Shown piece by piece: positions 23,790 through 31,070 of a stretch of DNA of 64,000 nt (positions within the stretch are counted from its first letter, which is position 1; the number at the start of each line of letters is the position of its first letter). Position numbers and translations under genes: made by a program. The stretch is from Candidatus Binatia bacterium (GTDB taxonomy: Bacteria; Desulfobacterota; Binatia; Bin18). Below the pieces are notes generated by a model. That model was not told the origin of the DNA. It saw only the letters and a program-made list of their open reading frames with translations, and did not search any database. The DNA lies in contig OX638322.1 in NCBI GenBank assembly GCA_951812575.1, forward strand, positions 4,344,501 to 4,408,500, written 5' to 3'.

Positions 23790-23897
23790 TTATCCATCGC
23801 CTTTTGCGTTCCGCAGCACAACAGCGACGGTGGAAACGAGCGCACAGAGCACCCCAATCCCAGCTACTACTTGCATAAATACCGCGAGTGGATCCAT
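23790..23897 (-). CDS. Small membrane protein (35 aa) between tRNA and tilS
   Basis: ATG at 23897 has AAGGAG 6 nt upstream. The product MDPLAVFMQVVAGIGVLCA continues LVSTVAVVLRNAKGDG, one hydrophobic helix from about residue 5 to 28 with a short polar tail. The gene is followed by a strong terminator, so it is a self-contained unit, possibly co-transcribed with the tRNA upstream. I do not recognise a family. The strong SD and clean hydrophobic helix argue that it is translated. The alternative is a small RNA. Confidence 0.5.
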   Translation of the reverse strand: MDPLAVFMQVVAGIGVLCALVSTVAVVLRNAKGDG

Positions 23898-23953
23898 ACT
23901 GTACTCCTTCATGAGACGGTAGTTTTAGCCGCCACCGTGGGACCGCTCCAGCC

Positions 23954-24027
23954 TAGCGGCGGGCGGACTTGAACCGCCGACCTAGGGATTATGAGACCCT
24001 CGCTCTAGCCTCCTGAGCTACGCCGCC
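23954..24027 (-). tRNA. tRNA with CAU anticodon (elongator Met or lysidine-modified Ile2)
   Basis: On the minus strand an acceptor GGCGGCG pairs with CGCCGCU, with a G1:U72 wobble. The D-arm is GCTCAG...GAGC, the anticodon loop is CTCATAA, and the T-arm is GGCGG-TTCAAGT-CCGCC. The 74 nt do not include CCA. The CAU anticodon could be methionine or the isoleucine tRNA modified by TilS, whose gene is next on the same strand. Elongator Met is the default call; initiator is unlikely because the first pair is not C:A. Confidence 0.9.
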
Positions 24028-24106
24028 ACGGAGTGTTAAATCCGGCAGTCCGGGGAAAGTCAAGAGGAGGGGCCGGACCGCATTCGGTTTGATGGGCACC
24101 CAGGGC

Positions 24107-24841
24107 TTACCTTGCGGCGCGAGCGCCCGCCCAATACGCTTGTGCATCGGTCATCACGACCCGTCGGCTGTCCCGTTCGATCTGAAAGAGCCTTTTCTCC
24201 GTGATTTCGAGACAGGTCAATTTTCCGCCATAGACGAGGCCGGTATCAATCCCGATTTTATACGGGAGGTCAAAACCCACTTCCCGTTGGGGGGTATGGC
24301 CGAAGACCACGGTGTACGGCAGGTCATGCGGGTGAGCAAAAAAATCCTCGCGAATCCACAGCAGGTCTTCCGCCATCTGGTCCTCCAGGCTATAGCCCGG
24401 ATTGATTCCGGCATGCACGCATAAGATGGCTTCGGCCGGCAGATAGAGCTGAAGATTCAGAAAAAACTCACGATGGGCGTCGGGCATGAGCGCCGCAACC
24501 TCGTGGCCGGGAGTCCAGGGATCGCACCGATAGCTGGCAAGGGTTTGGTCTCCACCATTCATCAGGAAGGACTGACCGTACAAGCCGTCATAACCCAGAA
24601 AGTCAAGGAACATATCCTCGTGATTGCCCTTGAGAAACGTACAGCGACAGACCGCAGCCATCTGTATCCCTAAGAGCAGATCAACAACGGCCTTGGCATC
24701 CGGCCCGCGGTCGATATAGTCGCCCAGGCACACCAGATGGTCTTCGGGCTGTAATGACAACGCACTGAGCAGGGTCTCAAGTTCTGCCGGACAGGCGTGG
24801 ATATCACCAATGATACACAATCGGCCGGGTCGCTCTGCCAC
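24107..24841 (-). CDS. PPP-type metallophosphoesterase (protein Ser/Thr phosphatase or ApaH-like)
   Basis: The 244-residue protein contains the metal ligands of the calcineurin fold in order: CIIGDIHACPAELETLL, VCLGDYIDRGPDAKAVVDLLL, CTFLKGNHEDMFLDFL, and later CVHAGINPGYSLEDQ and VVFGHTPQREVGF with the terminal DTGLVYGGKLTCLEI. The usual GDIHG is GDIHA here. Bacterial relatives dephosphorylate phosphoproteins or diadenosine tetraphosphate. It lies 9 bp after the enoyl-CoA hydratase gene in the opposite reading order, meaning it is upstream on the minus strand of nothing but the tRNA. Confidence 0.88.
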   Translation of the reverse strand: MAERPGRLCIIGDIHACPAELETLLSALSLQPEDHLVCLGDYIDRGPDAKAVVDLLLGIQMAAVCRCTFLKGNHEDMFLDFLGYDGLYGQSFLMNGGDQTLASYRCDPWTPGHEVAALMPDAHREFFLNLQLYLPAEAILCVHAGINPGYSLEDQMAEDLLWIREDFFAHPHDLPYTVVFGHTPQREVGFDLPYKIGIDTGLVYGGKLTCLEITEKRLFQIERDSRRVVMTDAQAYWAGARAAR

Positions 24842-24850
24842 AGCGCCTCC

Positions 24851-25624
24851 TTATCGTCCCGTGTAGACCGGGTCGCGTTTCTCACGAAACGCGCGAATCC
24901 CTTCTTTCACATCTTCGGACTGGAGCAGTTTTCGCTGCTCTGCCATTTCAGCGGTCAGCACGTCTCCCAGACCGGCGCCCAACGCATGATGTATGGACGC
25001 CTTGATCGTCGCGAGCGCCAGGGGAGCATTCTTTGCCAGACGAGCGGCATACGCTGCCACCTGCTCTCGGAAGTTGTCTCCGGTGAGAATCCGGTTGACC
25101 AGGCCCATATTGGCCGCTTCCTCTGCATCGACCATCTCTCCGGTGAGAGCCATTTCCATACCGCGCAGGCCCGCCAGGCGGGGCAGGAAATAGCTGGCAC
25201 CGCCGTCAATCGTCAGTCCCCGTTTCACAAAGATCAAGGAAAAGCGCGCCGCTGATGAGGCCAGACGGATATCAGCGGCCAAGGCCAAGGAGCAGCCATA
25301 TCCGGTGGCAACCCCGTCGACCGCGGCAATGACCGGTTTGGGCAGATTCCAGATCATTCGAATCACGGCGTTAAAGCCGTCCTCGGTCAGCTCTTCTCCG
25401 GGAGTCGTCGGCTGTGAGGGGGCGGCCAATAAGTCCGCGCCGGAGGAAAACGCGCCGCCGGCCCCGGTCAACACTACCAGGCGGGTATCGGCGTCACGCG
25501 CACTTTCGGCCAACCCGGCCTTCAGGGCATAGATGGTGTCACGATCAAGCGCGTTGCGACGCTCGGGTCGATTCAACGTCAGCCAGCGGATATGGTCTTG
25601 TTTGTCATTCAGGAGACTCTCCAT
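24851..25624 (-). CDS. Enoyl-CoA hydratase/isomerase family protein
   Basis: The 257-residue protein starts at ATG 25624, which lies 1 bp after the lipB stop and has GGAGG upstream. The crotonase signature is complete: NRPERRNALDRDTIYAL, then GAGGAFSSGADLLAAP for the oxyanion hole, and KPVIAAVDGVATGYGCSLALAADIRLAS. The C-terminal helices end in EGIRAFREKRDPVYTGR, a usual crotonase ending. It probably hydrates or isomerises an enoyl-CoA in fatty or aromatic acid catabolism; the exact substrate is open. It overlaps the lipB/phosphatase minus-strand run. Confidence 0.92.
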   Translation of the reverse strand: MESLLNDKQDHIRWLTLNRPERRNALDRDTIYALKAGLAESARDADTRLVVLTGAGGAFSSGADLLAAPSQPTTPGEELTEDGFNAVIRMIWNLPKPVIAAVDGVATGYGCSLALAADIRLASSAARFSLIFVKRGLTIDGGASYFLPRLAGLRGMEMALTGEMVDAEEAANMGLVNRILTGDNFREQVAAYAARLAKNAPLALATIKASIHHALGAGLGDVLTAEMAEQRKLLQSEDVKEGIRAFREKRDPVYTGR

Positions 25625-25625
25625 C

Positions 25626-26279
25626 TCACACCCCCTCCATGCGTGCCTCGAAAATCGAAGCGACATTCTCAACGACAGCCCGCTCAACATCGGAAAAAGC
25701 GATGGGCAGAGCGCATTCCTGTTGTAAACTGGTCACTCCCCTGTCAGCAAGGCCACAGGGCACGATGTCCGCAAACGGCCGCAGGTCGAGATCAACGTTG
25801 AGCGCAAAGCCGTGCAAAGAAACGCGCTTGCGGACAGCAATGCCGACCGCTCCGATTTTTCGCTCACCAACCCAGACCCCGGGATATCCATCCTGGCGGC
25901 TCGTGTGGACGCCAAAACGAAGACAGGTCTGCCGCATGACCTGCTCAAGCTGCGCAATGAAACGTCGCGCCCCATATCTCTGTAACAGGGAAGAAAAGAC
26001 CGGATACACAACAAGCTGACCGGGGGCGTGGTAGGTCGCACCCCCACCCCGCGCTACATACTCGACGCTCAGCCCTTTCTTCCGAAGCTGGGCAGCCGAA
26101 AGCTTGATCTGCTCATACGGCCGGCGATAGCCGAGCGTGATCACCGGCTGATGCTGCGTCAGCAGGAGCGCGTTTGTCCGCCACGCAACACACCAGGCGT
26201 GCCAGCGTCGCTGCACCTGAAGCGCCTGGGCATAGGCGGTCAGACCCAGCTGCACACAGTGAATGTGACGAGTGTCCAT
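25626..26279 (-). CDS. lipB: Lipoyl(octanoyl) transferase
   Basis: The 217-residue protein has RGGGATYHAPGQLVVYPV (residues 77-94), GERKIGAVGIAVRKRVSLHGFALNV with the conserved Lys141, and DIVPCGLAD with the catalytic Cys175. LipB moves octanoate from acyl carrier protein to lipoyl domains of 2-oxoacid dehydrogenases and the glycine cleavage H protein. lipA is not in the window. It precedes the enoyl-CoA hydratase gene by 1 bp, so the two are coupled. The prophage remnant begins just beyond its 5' end. Confidence 0.95.
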   Translation of the reverse strand: MDTRHIHCVQLGLTAYAQALQVQRRWHAWCVAWRTNALLLTQHQPVITLGYRRPYEQIKLSAAQLRKKGLSVEYVARGGGATYHAPGQLVVYPVFSSLLQRYGARRFIAQLEQVMRQTCLRFGVHTSRQDGYPGVWVGERKIGAVGIAVRKRVSLHGFALNVDLDLRPFADIVPCGLADRGVTSLQQECALPIAFSDVERAVVENVASIFEARMEGV

Positions 26280-26309
26280 GCGTGCGTTGTATTCCAGGGA
26301 GAAGGGGCG

Positions 26310-26519
26310 CTAGCTGTCCGAGGAGTATGACCCGCCTCTCCAGTCACGTCGATCGGATACCGAACGATTCCAGCCCCCGCTCACGCTGCTATACCAGCCG
26401 CTGGCCGTGTTGTCCTTGCCTCCGCTCACGCTCGCATGGTCGTCGAGCACCTCATTATTCCACCCCGCCACCAATCCCCCTATACTATCATATTGCAAAT
26501 CGATTTTAAGTTGGCACAA
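26310..26519 (-). pseudogene. Fragment of a repetitive adhesin-like protein (SVSGG head repeats)
   Basis: The 69-residue frame contains DHASVSGGKDNTASGWYSSV followed by SGGWNRSVSD, two and a half copies of a roughly 13-residue S-V-S-G-G-x-x-N-x-A-S-G repeat. Such repeats form the left-handed beta-roll of trimeric autotransporter heads and related surface proteins. There is no signal peptide, stalk or anchor, and the frame stops quickly. It is a remnant, lying inside a low-GC island between lipB and the prophage fragments. Confidence 0.5.
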
Positions 26520-26731
26520 CTCGGAATGTGACCAATTTTAGCCATTTATCCAATGAAGTCGCCGACTTTCAGCCCAAAAACCCGCGCAACCAAATAACTC
26601 ATAGATGGCACACTTTGCATAGAAATCCATGCATCACCTATTAGTCAGCCTTATGTATTTTCATTTCTGCCCAGAATCGGGCGACAATGCTGCGGACGCG
26701 TGTGGAGGAATCGTCGGAGGAGCGTGGATTC

Positions 26732-26980
26732 TCAGCTCAAACCGCGCGTGAGGTATCTTTCCAAGAGGCGAATTATGTCCTGGGTCGCCGTCTCACCCAA
26801 TCCCAGGAACGGACGGGCGGGTAGCGTAACGGTGAACGTCAGCGGGTTTTTGAGCGGGCGGCCGAAGAGCTGAGAAACGGTCCGCGTGACGGTGTATCCA
26901 AACTGGCGATATTGACCATATTCCTTTGCAACGCCCACACCGGCGAATCGTGGGCCGAAATCGGTCACTATAATGAACCA
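26732..26980 (-). pseudogene. C-terminal fragment of phage virion morphogenesis protein (Mu gpG-like)
   Basis: The frame reads GVGVAKEYGQYRQFGYTVTR and ends LPARPFLGLGETATQDIIRLLERYL. The R-P-F-L-G-L motif with an acidic helix after it is the characteristic end of the phage tail-completion/virion morphogenesis family. The N-terminal half is missing: upstream sequence runs directly into a dam fragment in another frame, which implies a deletion joining the two genes. Confidence 0.6.
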
Positions 26981-26984
26981 CGCG

Positions 26985-27164
26985 CTTCTCTTTGTCGTTG
27001 AGGACATTGGTCTTGCTCACCGGCTCGCGCGCCAGGAACACTGAACACATACCGCAGAACGGCTCGATGTAGAGTTGAGACGGTAGCAACAGCTCGGCAA
27101 TCTTCCGCGCCAGTTTTTGCTTGCCTCCCATGTACGCAACCGGGGCCTTTATTCTCTTTCCCAT
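26985..27164 (-). pseudogene. N-terminal fragment of a D12-class DNA adenine methylase
   Basis: ATG at 27164 has a good SD (GAGGAG). The first 60 residues, IKAPVAYMGGKQKLARKIAE with QLYIEPFCGMCSVFLAREP, form the SAM-binding motif (GGK) and the PF-x-G motif of Dam-type methylases. The DPPY catalytic motif and target-recognition region are missing because the frame runs into the gpG-like fragment. It is non-functional as it stands. Confidence 0.65.
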
Positions 27165-27304
27165 CCGCGTTCTCCTCTATCGCTTCTTGTCTCTTGACCG
27201 CTCGGTTCACCAGAGATGTGCTGAAAGGGACTAAGGCAAGACAGGTGCAGGGACCGTTGTAGTCTTGTTTTCAGGCCGGCCGTCCCTGAGTGCGGCTTTC
27301 GGCA

Positions 27305-27604
27305 TCACTCTTTCTCCTTCGCAAAGATGAGCCTTTCTTTCCGTTGTCGTTCCATCCCTATCCTGCGGGGCATCCAGGTGATGGCACGTGGACCCCGCTC
27401 GGGGTCCACAGCCACCACCCCGAAACTGTCGGGATCGGTAGCCCAGCGCTTGAGGTGGCGCCGCCGCGTCTCGCCCTTAACCTCCACCTCCCACACCTCG
27501 TCCGGATCGGCAAAGGTCGGCAGAATGTGATGGGCAAAGCGCGTCCGATCGAGGTTTGTCGCGGCCAGCTTCTCAACGAACTCCGGCCTGGCGATCGTCC
27601 TCGG
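27305..27604 (-). pseudogene. Phage PBECR-like nuclease/toxin domain fragment
   Basis: The minus frame has no good start and opens ARPEFVEKLAATNLDRTRFA, then ILPTFADPDEVWEVEVKGET, RRRHLKRW and FGVVAVDPERG. The 'DPDEVW' followed by a strand and R-x-x-Y/H-L-K is the pattern of the barnase-EndoU-ColicinE5/D-RelE-like domains found in phage head-morphogenesis proteins. The front part is gone (an in-frame stop lies near 27605). Confidence 0.5.
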
Positions 27605-27680
27605 TTCTCAAGGCGGAGCAGGGCTCAACTGTAACTGCCGGCGTTCGGACGGGAGGGAATGGCTTGACGAGCGCAAACAA

Positions 27681-27796
27681 GCAGGCCCCGTCAGGCCTGC
27701 GACATAAAGGAGAATCCTTCGGACGAGGTTTCTATGTTGACAGAGAATGCCGGAGGGCTTGGCACTCTCTGGGGGCCCGCCTGGAGGAGCGGGCCC
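27681..27796. other. Two perfect hairpins in the gap before the small membrane protein
   Basis: GCAGGCC and GGCCTGC pair at 27681-27700 with a 6-base loop. GGGCCCGC and GCGGGCCC pair at 27773-27796 with an 8-base loop. Neither is followed by a T run on either strand. They may be terminators of the old phage genes, or structural remnants. No gene is visible from 27650 to 27890. Confidence 0.45.
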
Positions 27797-27890
27797 TGAT
27801 GACCTAACCTAGTCAGGGCGTCAAGGATCGGGGGTCGCAACGCTCCTCTTGACCGTCTTTTCCTCGGGTGGTAGCGCGGGTATATCCGCT

Positions 27891-28256
27891 ATGCGTACTC
27901 TCTCCGCGTTGTTTCGCAATACTCTTTTCGTCGCCGGCATCACCCTGGTTGCTCTTGGCCTGGGCAACACGCTGGTCGCCCACTTTAAAGTCCGGGAGTA
28001 TCAGAGCGCCTTGGCCCGTACACCCCCTCCTGTTGCGACCGGGCAAACATTCGGGAAGAGTACCAGGCTGCATCACTTCTCGAGTGAAGCCTGGAGCCGT
28101 CGCTCCCTTAACCGAGCAAAGCTTGACTTCTACCACGTGTTGCATACCGTCGGCTGGCTCATGCTGTGTAGCGGTGCGCTGTGTACGATTATGGCGGTCC
28201 GTCGCCAGCGCTATCGGCAGCCACGTTGGGTGTCGTCCTCGGCAGAGCGCGGGTAG
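27891..28256 (+). CDS. Small membrane protein with two helices, unknown function
   Basis: The protein has 121 residues from ATG 27891 (MRTLSALFRNTLFVAG); an in-frame start further up is less likely because it adds a polar tail. Helix 1 covers about 9-30 (LFVAGITLVALGLGNTLVAH). A region of about 55 soluble residues follows, and helix 2 is at about 81-102 (VLHTVGWLMLCSGALCTIMAV), ending in a basic tail. The soluble loop contains YQSALARTPPPVATGQTFGK. No family recognised. It stands alone between the phage remnant and the F420 operon. Confidence 0.6.
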   Translation: MRTLSALFRNTLFVAGITLVALGLGNTLVAHFKVREYQSALARTPPPVATGQTFGKSTRLHHFSSEAWSRRSLNRAKLDFYHVLHTVGWLMLCSGALCTIMAVRRQRYRQPRWVSSSAERG

Positions 28257-28293
28257 GTCGCACTTTTTCCCTCCAGAGACGAGGGAGCGACAC

Positions 28294-28340
28294 ATCCCCT
28301 CCCTGGAGAGGTGGCCCGAAGGGCCGGGGTGGGTTTCCCC
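28294..28340. repeat. G/C-rich palindromic intergenic element
   Basis: CCCCTCCCTGGAGAGGTGGCCC is followed by GAAGGGCCGGGGTGGG. GGCCC-GAA-GGGCC at 28313-28325 is a perfect hairpin, and the flanking C-rich and G-rich stretches can extend it. This is a second class of dispersed repeat in the window. It lies in the 285-bp gap ahead of the F420 genes. Confidence 0.45.
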
Positions 28341-28481
28341 GGACACGCCCCTTATCATAGCCTCCCGAGAGGAAAGGAGGTAGTGGGGTCTCGCTTTGGA
28401 TATTCCGCAACGCGGCGTGGACCCGCCTGAACCGCTTCGCTACCAACATCACGAAAAAGTGATATTTTCGCGATTCCCCAG

Positions 28482-28510
28482 TTGACATTGCCCCCCCGCT
28501 CCACTAGTGT
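28482..28510 (+). promoter_or_regulatory. Candidate sigma-70 promoter of the F420 operon
   Basis: TTGACA at 28482-28487 is a perfect -35 box. Seventeen bases later lies TAGTGT, a poor but usable -10. A start near 28517 would leave a leader of about 25 nt before the GTG of cofG. The assignment rests on consensus matching only. Confidence 0.4.
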
Positions 28511-28541
28511 CGCAGTGGCATTTCAGCATGGGAGACATCGG

Positions 28542-29696
28542 GTGCAATCTCACATTTCGGTGATATTAGACAAAGCGCTTTCAGATGCCGTTTTGTCCGC
28601 TGAGGACGGCTACCAGCTCATCAACTGCTCCGAGGAGGACTTTCCGGCCCTCCTGGAGGCGGCGGGAAACTTACGTGATCGACACAAAGGCCGGACGGTA
28701 ACCTATTCCCGAAAAGTCTTTTTGCCCGTCACCAACCTGTGTCGGGACCGGTGCTCGTACTGTACCTTTCGCAAGGACCCCCGTGACCCGGACGCCTGGA
28801 CCATGAGTCCCAACGACATTCAAAGCTGGTTGGAGCGGTCCAAAAAACAGGGCTGTAAAGAAGCCCTTATGTGTTTGGGGGATAAGCCCGAAAAAGCCTT
28901 TCGGAGCTATCGGGAAACCCTGGCAGGCTTTGGCCATACCTCGACGACGGCCTACGTCTATCAGGCGTGTGAAATCGCCCTGTCCTACGGCATCCTGCCC
29001 CACACCAATGCGGGCGTGCTGAGCTATGACGAGATGAAATGGCTCAAAGACGTCAATGTCAGTCTTGGCCTCATGTTGGAAAACATCAGCCCACGGCTGT
29101 GCGAGCGCGGCATGGCGCACTTTTCCGCGCCCGACAAGCGGCCCGAAGTCCGCGTCAAAATGATTCGTGAGGCCGGCGAGTTGGAGATTCCGTTTACCAC
29201 CGGTATTCTCATTGGTATCGGAGAAACCCGCGAAGAAGTGGTTGACAGTTTGCTCGCGATCCGCGACCTGCACGAGGAATACGGCCATATTCAGGAAGTG
29301 ATCGTGCAGAACTTCCGGGCCAAGCCCAATACCAGAATGGCCGATGCCCCAGAGCCGGAAAGTTATGAAATGGCCCGAACGGTTGCCGTTGCGCGGCTGC
29401 TCTTGGGAGGACCAATGAACGTGCAGGCGCCGCCCAATCTCAGCCCGCACGACCACCGGCTGCTGCTGCGTTCCGGGATTAACGACTGGGGTGGTATCTC
29501 GCCGGTTTCGATAGATTATGTCAATCCGGAGGCAGCTTGGCCGCATCTCAATTTGCTCGCCAAGACGTGCGCGGACGCTGGCTTTACCTTACGGGAGCGG
29601 CTGGCCATTTATGAAGAGTATATAGACCGTCCAGGTTTTCTCCTGCCGGCCTTACAGCCGCGTACACGCGAGTTACAAGCCGAGGTGACTGCCTGA
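28542..29696 (+). CDS. cofG: 7,8-didemethyl-8-hydroxy-5-deazariboflavin synthase subunit CofG
   Basis: The protein has 384 residues from GTG 28542, which has GGGAG about 9 nt upstream; the frame is open further up. The radical SAM cluster site is NLCRDRCSYCTF (C-x3-C-x2-C). Other CofG hallmarks are VTYSRKVFLPVTNLC, PHTNAGVLSYDEM, VSLGLMLENISPRLCERG and GILIGIGETREEVVDSL. With CofH it builds the deazaflavin ring FO from 5-amino-6-ribitylaminouracil and tyrosine. The two subunits are separate genes here, as in archaea and cyanobacteria, rather than the fused FbiC of actinobacteria. First gene of cofG-cofH-cofD-cofE. Confidence 0.95.
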   Translation: MQSHISVILDKALSDAVLSAEDGYQLINCSEEDFPALLEAAGNLRDRHKGRTVTYSRKVFLPVTNLCRDRCSYCTFRKDPRDPDAWTMSPNDIQSWLERSKKQGCKEALMCLGDKPEKAFRSYRETLAGFGHTSTTAYVYQACEIALSYGILPHTNAGVLSYDEMKWLKDVNVSLGLMLENISPRLCERGMAHFSAPDKRPEVRVKMIREAGELEIPFTTGILIGIGETREEVVDSLLAIRDLHEEYGHIQEVIVQNFRAKPNTRMADAPEPESYEMARTVAVARLLLGGPMNVQAPPNLSPHDHRLLLRSGINDWGGISPVSIDYVNPEAAWPHLNLLAKTCADAGFTLRERLAIYEEYIDRPGFLLPALQPRTRELQAEVTA

Positions 29697-29747
29697 TTTT
29701 CGCACCTGAGAGCAAACAACAATTTTCGAGCGTAAGGAGACCCAGCC

Positions 29748-31034
29748 GTGGCAACCGATCACATTGCCGGCATTCTCGATCACATTGATCCACAGATTCG
29801 CACGATTCTTCATCGCGCCTTGGAAGAGGAAGAACTCTCCTGGCAAGACGGCCTCCAGTTATGCCAGACCAATGGCATCGATTTTCACGCCGTCTGTCTG
29901 GTTGCCGACGAAATGCGTCGCCGCCAGGTCGGTGAGGTAGTAACCTATGTCGTCAACCGGAATATCAACTTCACCAATGTGTGCATTAAACACTGCACGT
30001 TCTGCGCGTTCAGCCGGGAGTACCGCGAGGAAGAAGGGTACTTCCTCCCCGAGGAGGAGATCGTTCGGCGAGCCAAAGAAGCCGTTGACATGGGTGCAAC
30101 CGAAGTCTGCATGCAGGCCGGCCTGCCACCCAAAATGAACGGCAGCCTCTATATCGATCTGACCCGAGCCGTGAAGAAGGCCTTCCCGGACCTCCATATC
30201 CACGCGTTTTCGCCCGAAGAAGTCTTGTACGGCTCGCTGCGCTCGGGGGCTTCCATTCTCGAGTATATACGAGAGCTCAAAAACGCGGGCTTGGATACCC
30301 TGCCCGGGACCTCAGCGGAAATTCTGGATCAGGACATCCGCGATATCATCGCCCCTGGGCGTATTTCGACCAAACAGTGGATCGAGGTCATTACCTCGGC
30401 CCACAGCCTCGGCATCCCGACCACCTCAACCATTATGTATGGCCATATCGAGACACCAGAACACTGGGTCAAACATATGAACCTGCTACGCGACATTCAA
30501 AAGGAGACCGGCGGGTTTACCGAGTTTGTGCCGCTGTCGCTCATCCACCAGGAAGCGCCCATGTATCAGCGCAAACTCGTCAAAGGCGTCCGCGAGGGAG
30601 CGACCGGTGTGGAGGTCATCAAGATGCACGCGATTGCCCGGCTGATGCTGGGCCCCACCTTCCGTAATATCCAGTCCTCCTGGGTCAAAGAGGGTCCCAA
30701 GCTATCGCAATACTTGCTGACGGTGGGCGCAAACGATCTTGGAGGAACACTGATTAACGAGAGCATTTCGACCTCAGCCGGCGCGCAGTACGGCCAGTTG
30801 GTTCCCCCCAAAGAGTTGCGGCGCTTGATCCGCGACGTGGGTCGCACCCCGGCCGAACGTTCGACCACCTATAAGCTGCGGACGGTCTTCAACGGCACCG
30901 ACGACAAACTCAGCCCCCTGGATATGGTGGAGAATGCCGACGAGCAATTCGGCTCCTATCGGCGGCTCGCCGCCTCAGACCAGTTTCGTTACGTTCATCC
31001 GTTCGAGCGGGACAAACACGAAACCGCGCACTAA
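29748..31034 (+). CDS. cofH: 5-amino-6-(D-ribitylamino)uracil--tyrosine 4-hydroxyphenyl transferase CofH
   Basis: The 428-residue protein starts at GTG 29748 after TAAGGAGACC. The radical SAM motif is NVCIKHCTFCAFSR. Further CofH features are YFLPEEEIVRRAKEAVDMGATEVCMQAGL, GTSAEILDQDIRDIIAPGRI, TTSTIMYGHIETPEHW and SSWVKEGPKLSQYLLTVGANDLGGTLINESIS. It joins the tyrosine-derived hydroxybenzyl radical to the ribitylaminouracil. The C-terminus runs about 50 residues past the TIM barrel. It is separated from cofG by 51 bp and from cofD by 36 bp, the latter gap filled by a perfect hairpin. Confidence 0.95.
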   Translation: MATDHIAGILDHIDPQIRTILHRALEEEELSWQDGLQLCQTNGIDFHAVCLVADEMRRRQVGEVVTYVVNRNINFTNVCIKHCTFCAFSREYREEEGYFLPEEEIVRRAKEAVDMGATEVCMQAGLPPKMNGSLYIDLTRAVKKAFPDLHIHAFSPEEVLYGSLRSGASILEYIRELKNAGLDTLPGTSAEILDQDIRDIIAPGRISTKQWIEVITSAHSLGIPTTSTIMYGHIETPEHWVKHMNLLRDIQKETGGFTEFVPLSLIHQEAPMYQRKLVKGVREGATGVEVIKMHAIARLMLGPTFRNIQSSWVKEGPKLSQYLLTVGANDLGGTLINESISTSAGAQYGQLVPPKELRRLIRDVGRTPAERSTTYKLRTVFNGTDDKLSPLDMVENADEQFGSYRRLAASDQFRYVHPFERDKHETAH

Positions 31035-31040
31035 TCCGGA

Positions 31041-31061
31041 GGCGGAGGAGGCTCCTCCGCC
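31041..31061 (+). promoter_or_regulatory. Perfect hairpin between cofH and cofD
   Basis: GGCGGAGGA and TCCTCCGCC form a 9-bp stem around GGC, 6 bp after the cofH stop and 9 bp before the cofD GTG. The left arm carries GGAGGA, the only strong SD-like word ahead of cofD, but it is about 20 nt from the start and would be paired. There is no T run, so a processing or translational role is more likely than termination. Confidence 0.55.
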
Positions 31062-31070
31062 CGTTCGACC

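Larger units (their letters stand above)
26300..27650. mobile_element. Decayed Mu-like prophage remnant
   Basis: No intact gene lies between lipB and the small membrane protein at 27891. Instead there are short minus-strand pieces of phage-type genes: a Dam N-terminus, a tail-completion protein C-terminus and a nuclease-like domain, plus the adhesin-repeat fragment. Base composition drops sharply at about 26500-26660. No integrase, transposase or clear attachment repeat is visible, so the ends are approximate. Confidence 0.65.

Noticed and set aside
23954..24027. Initiator tRNA-Met
   Set aside because: The first acceptor pair is G:U rather than the C:A mismatch of initiators, and the anticodon stem lacks the three G:C pairs in initiator form.
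26310..26519. A complete surface adhesin gene
   Set aside because: Only about 69 codons with two and a half repeats; no signal peptide or membrane anchor is present.
27737..27765. TTGACA as a promoter for the small membrane protein
   Set aside because: There is no acceptable -10 at 16-18 bp (TGGCAC) and the site is about 130 bp from the gene, with a strong hairpin between.
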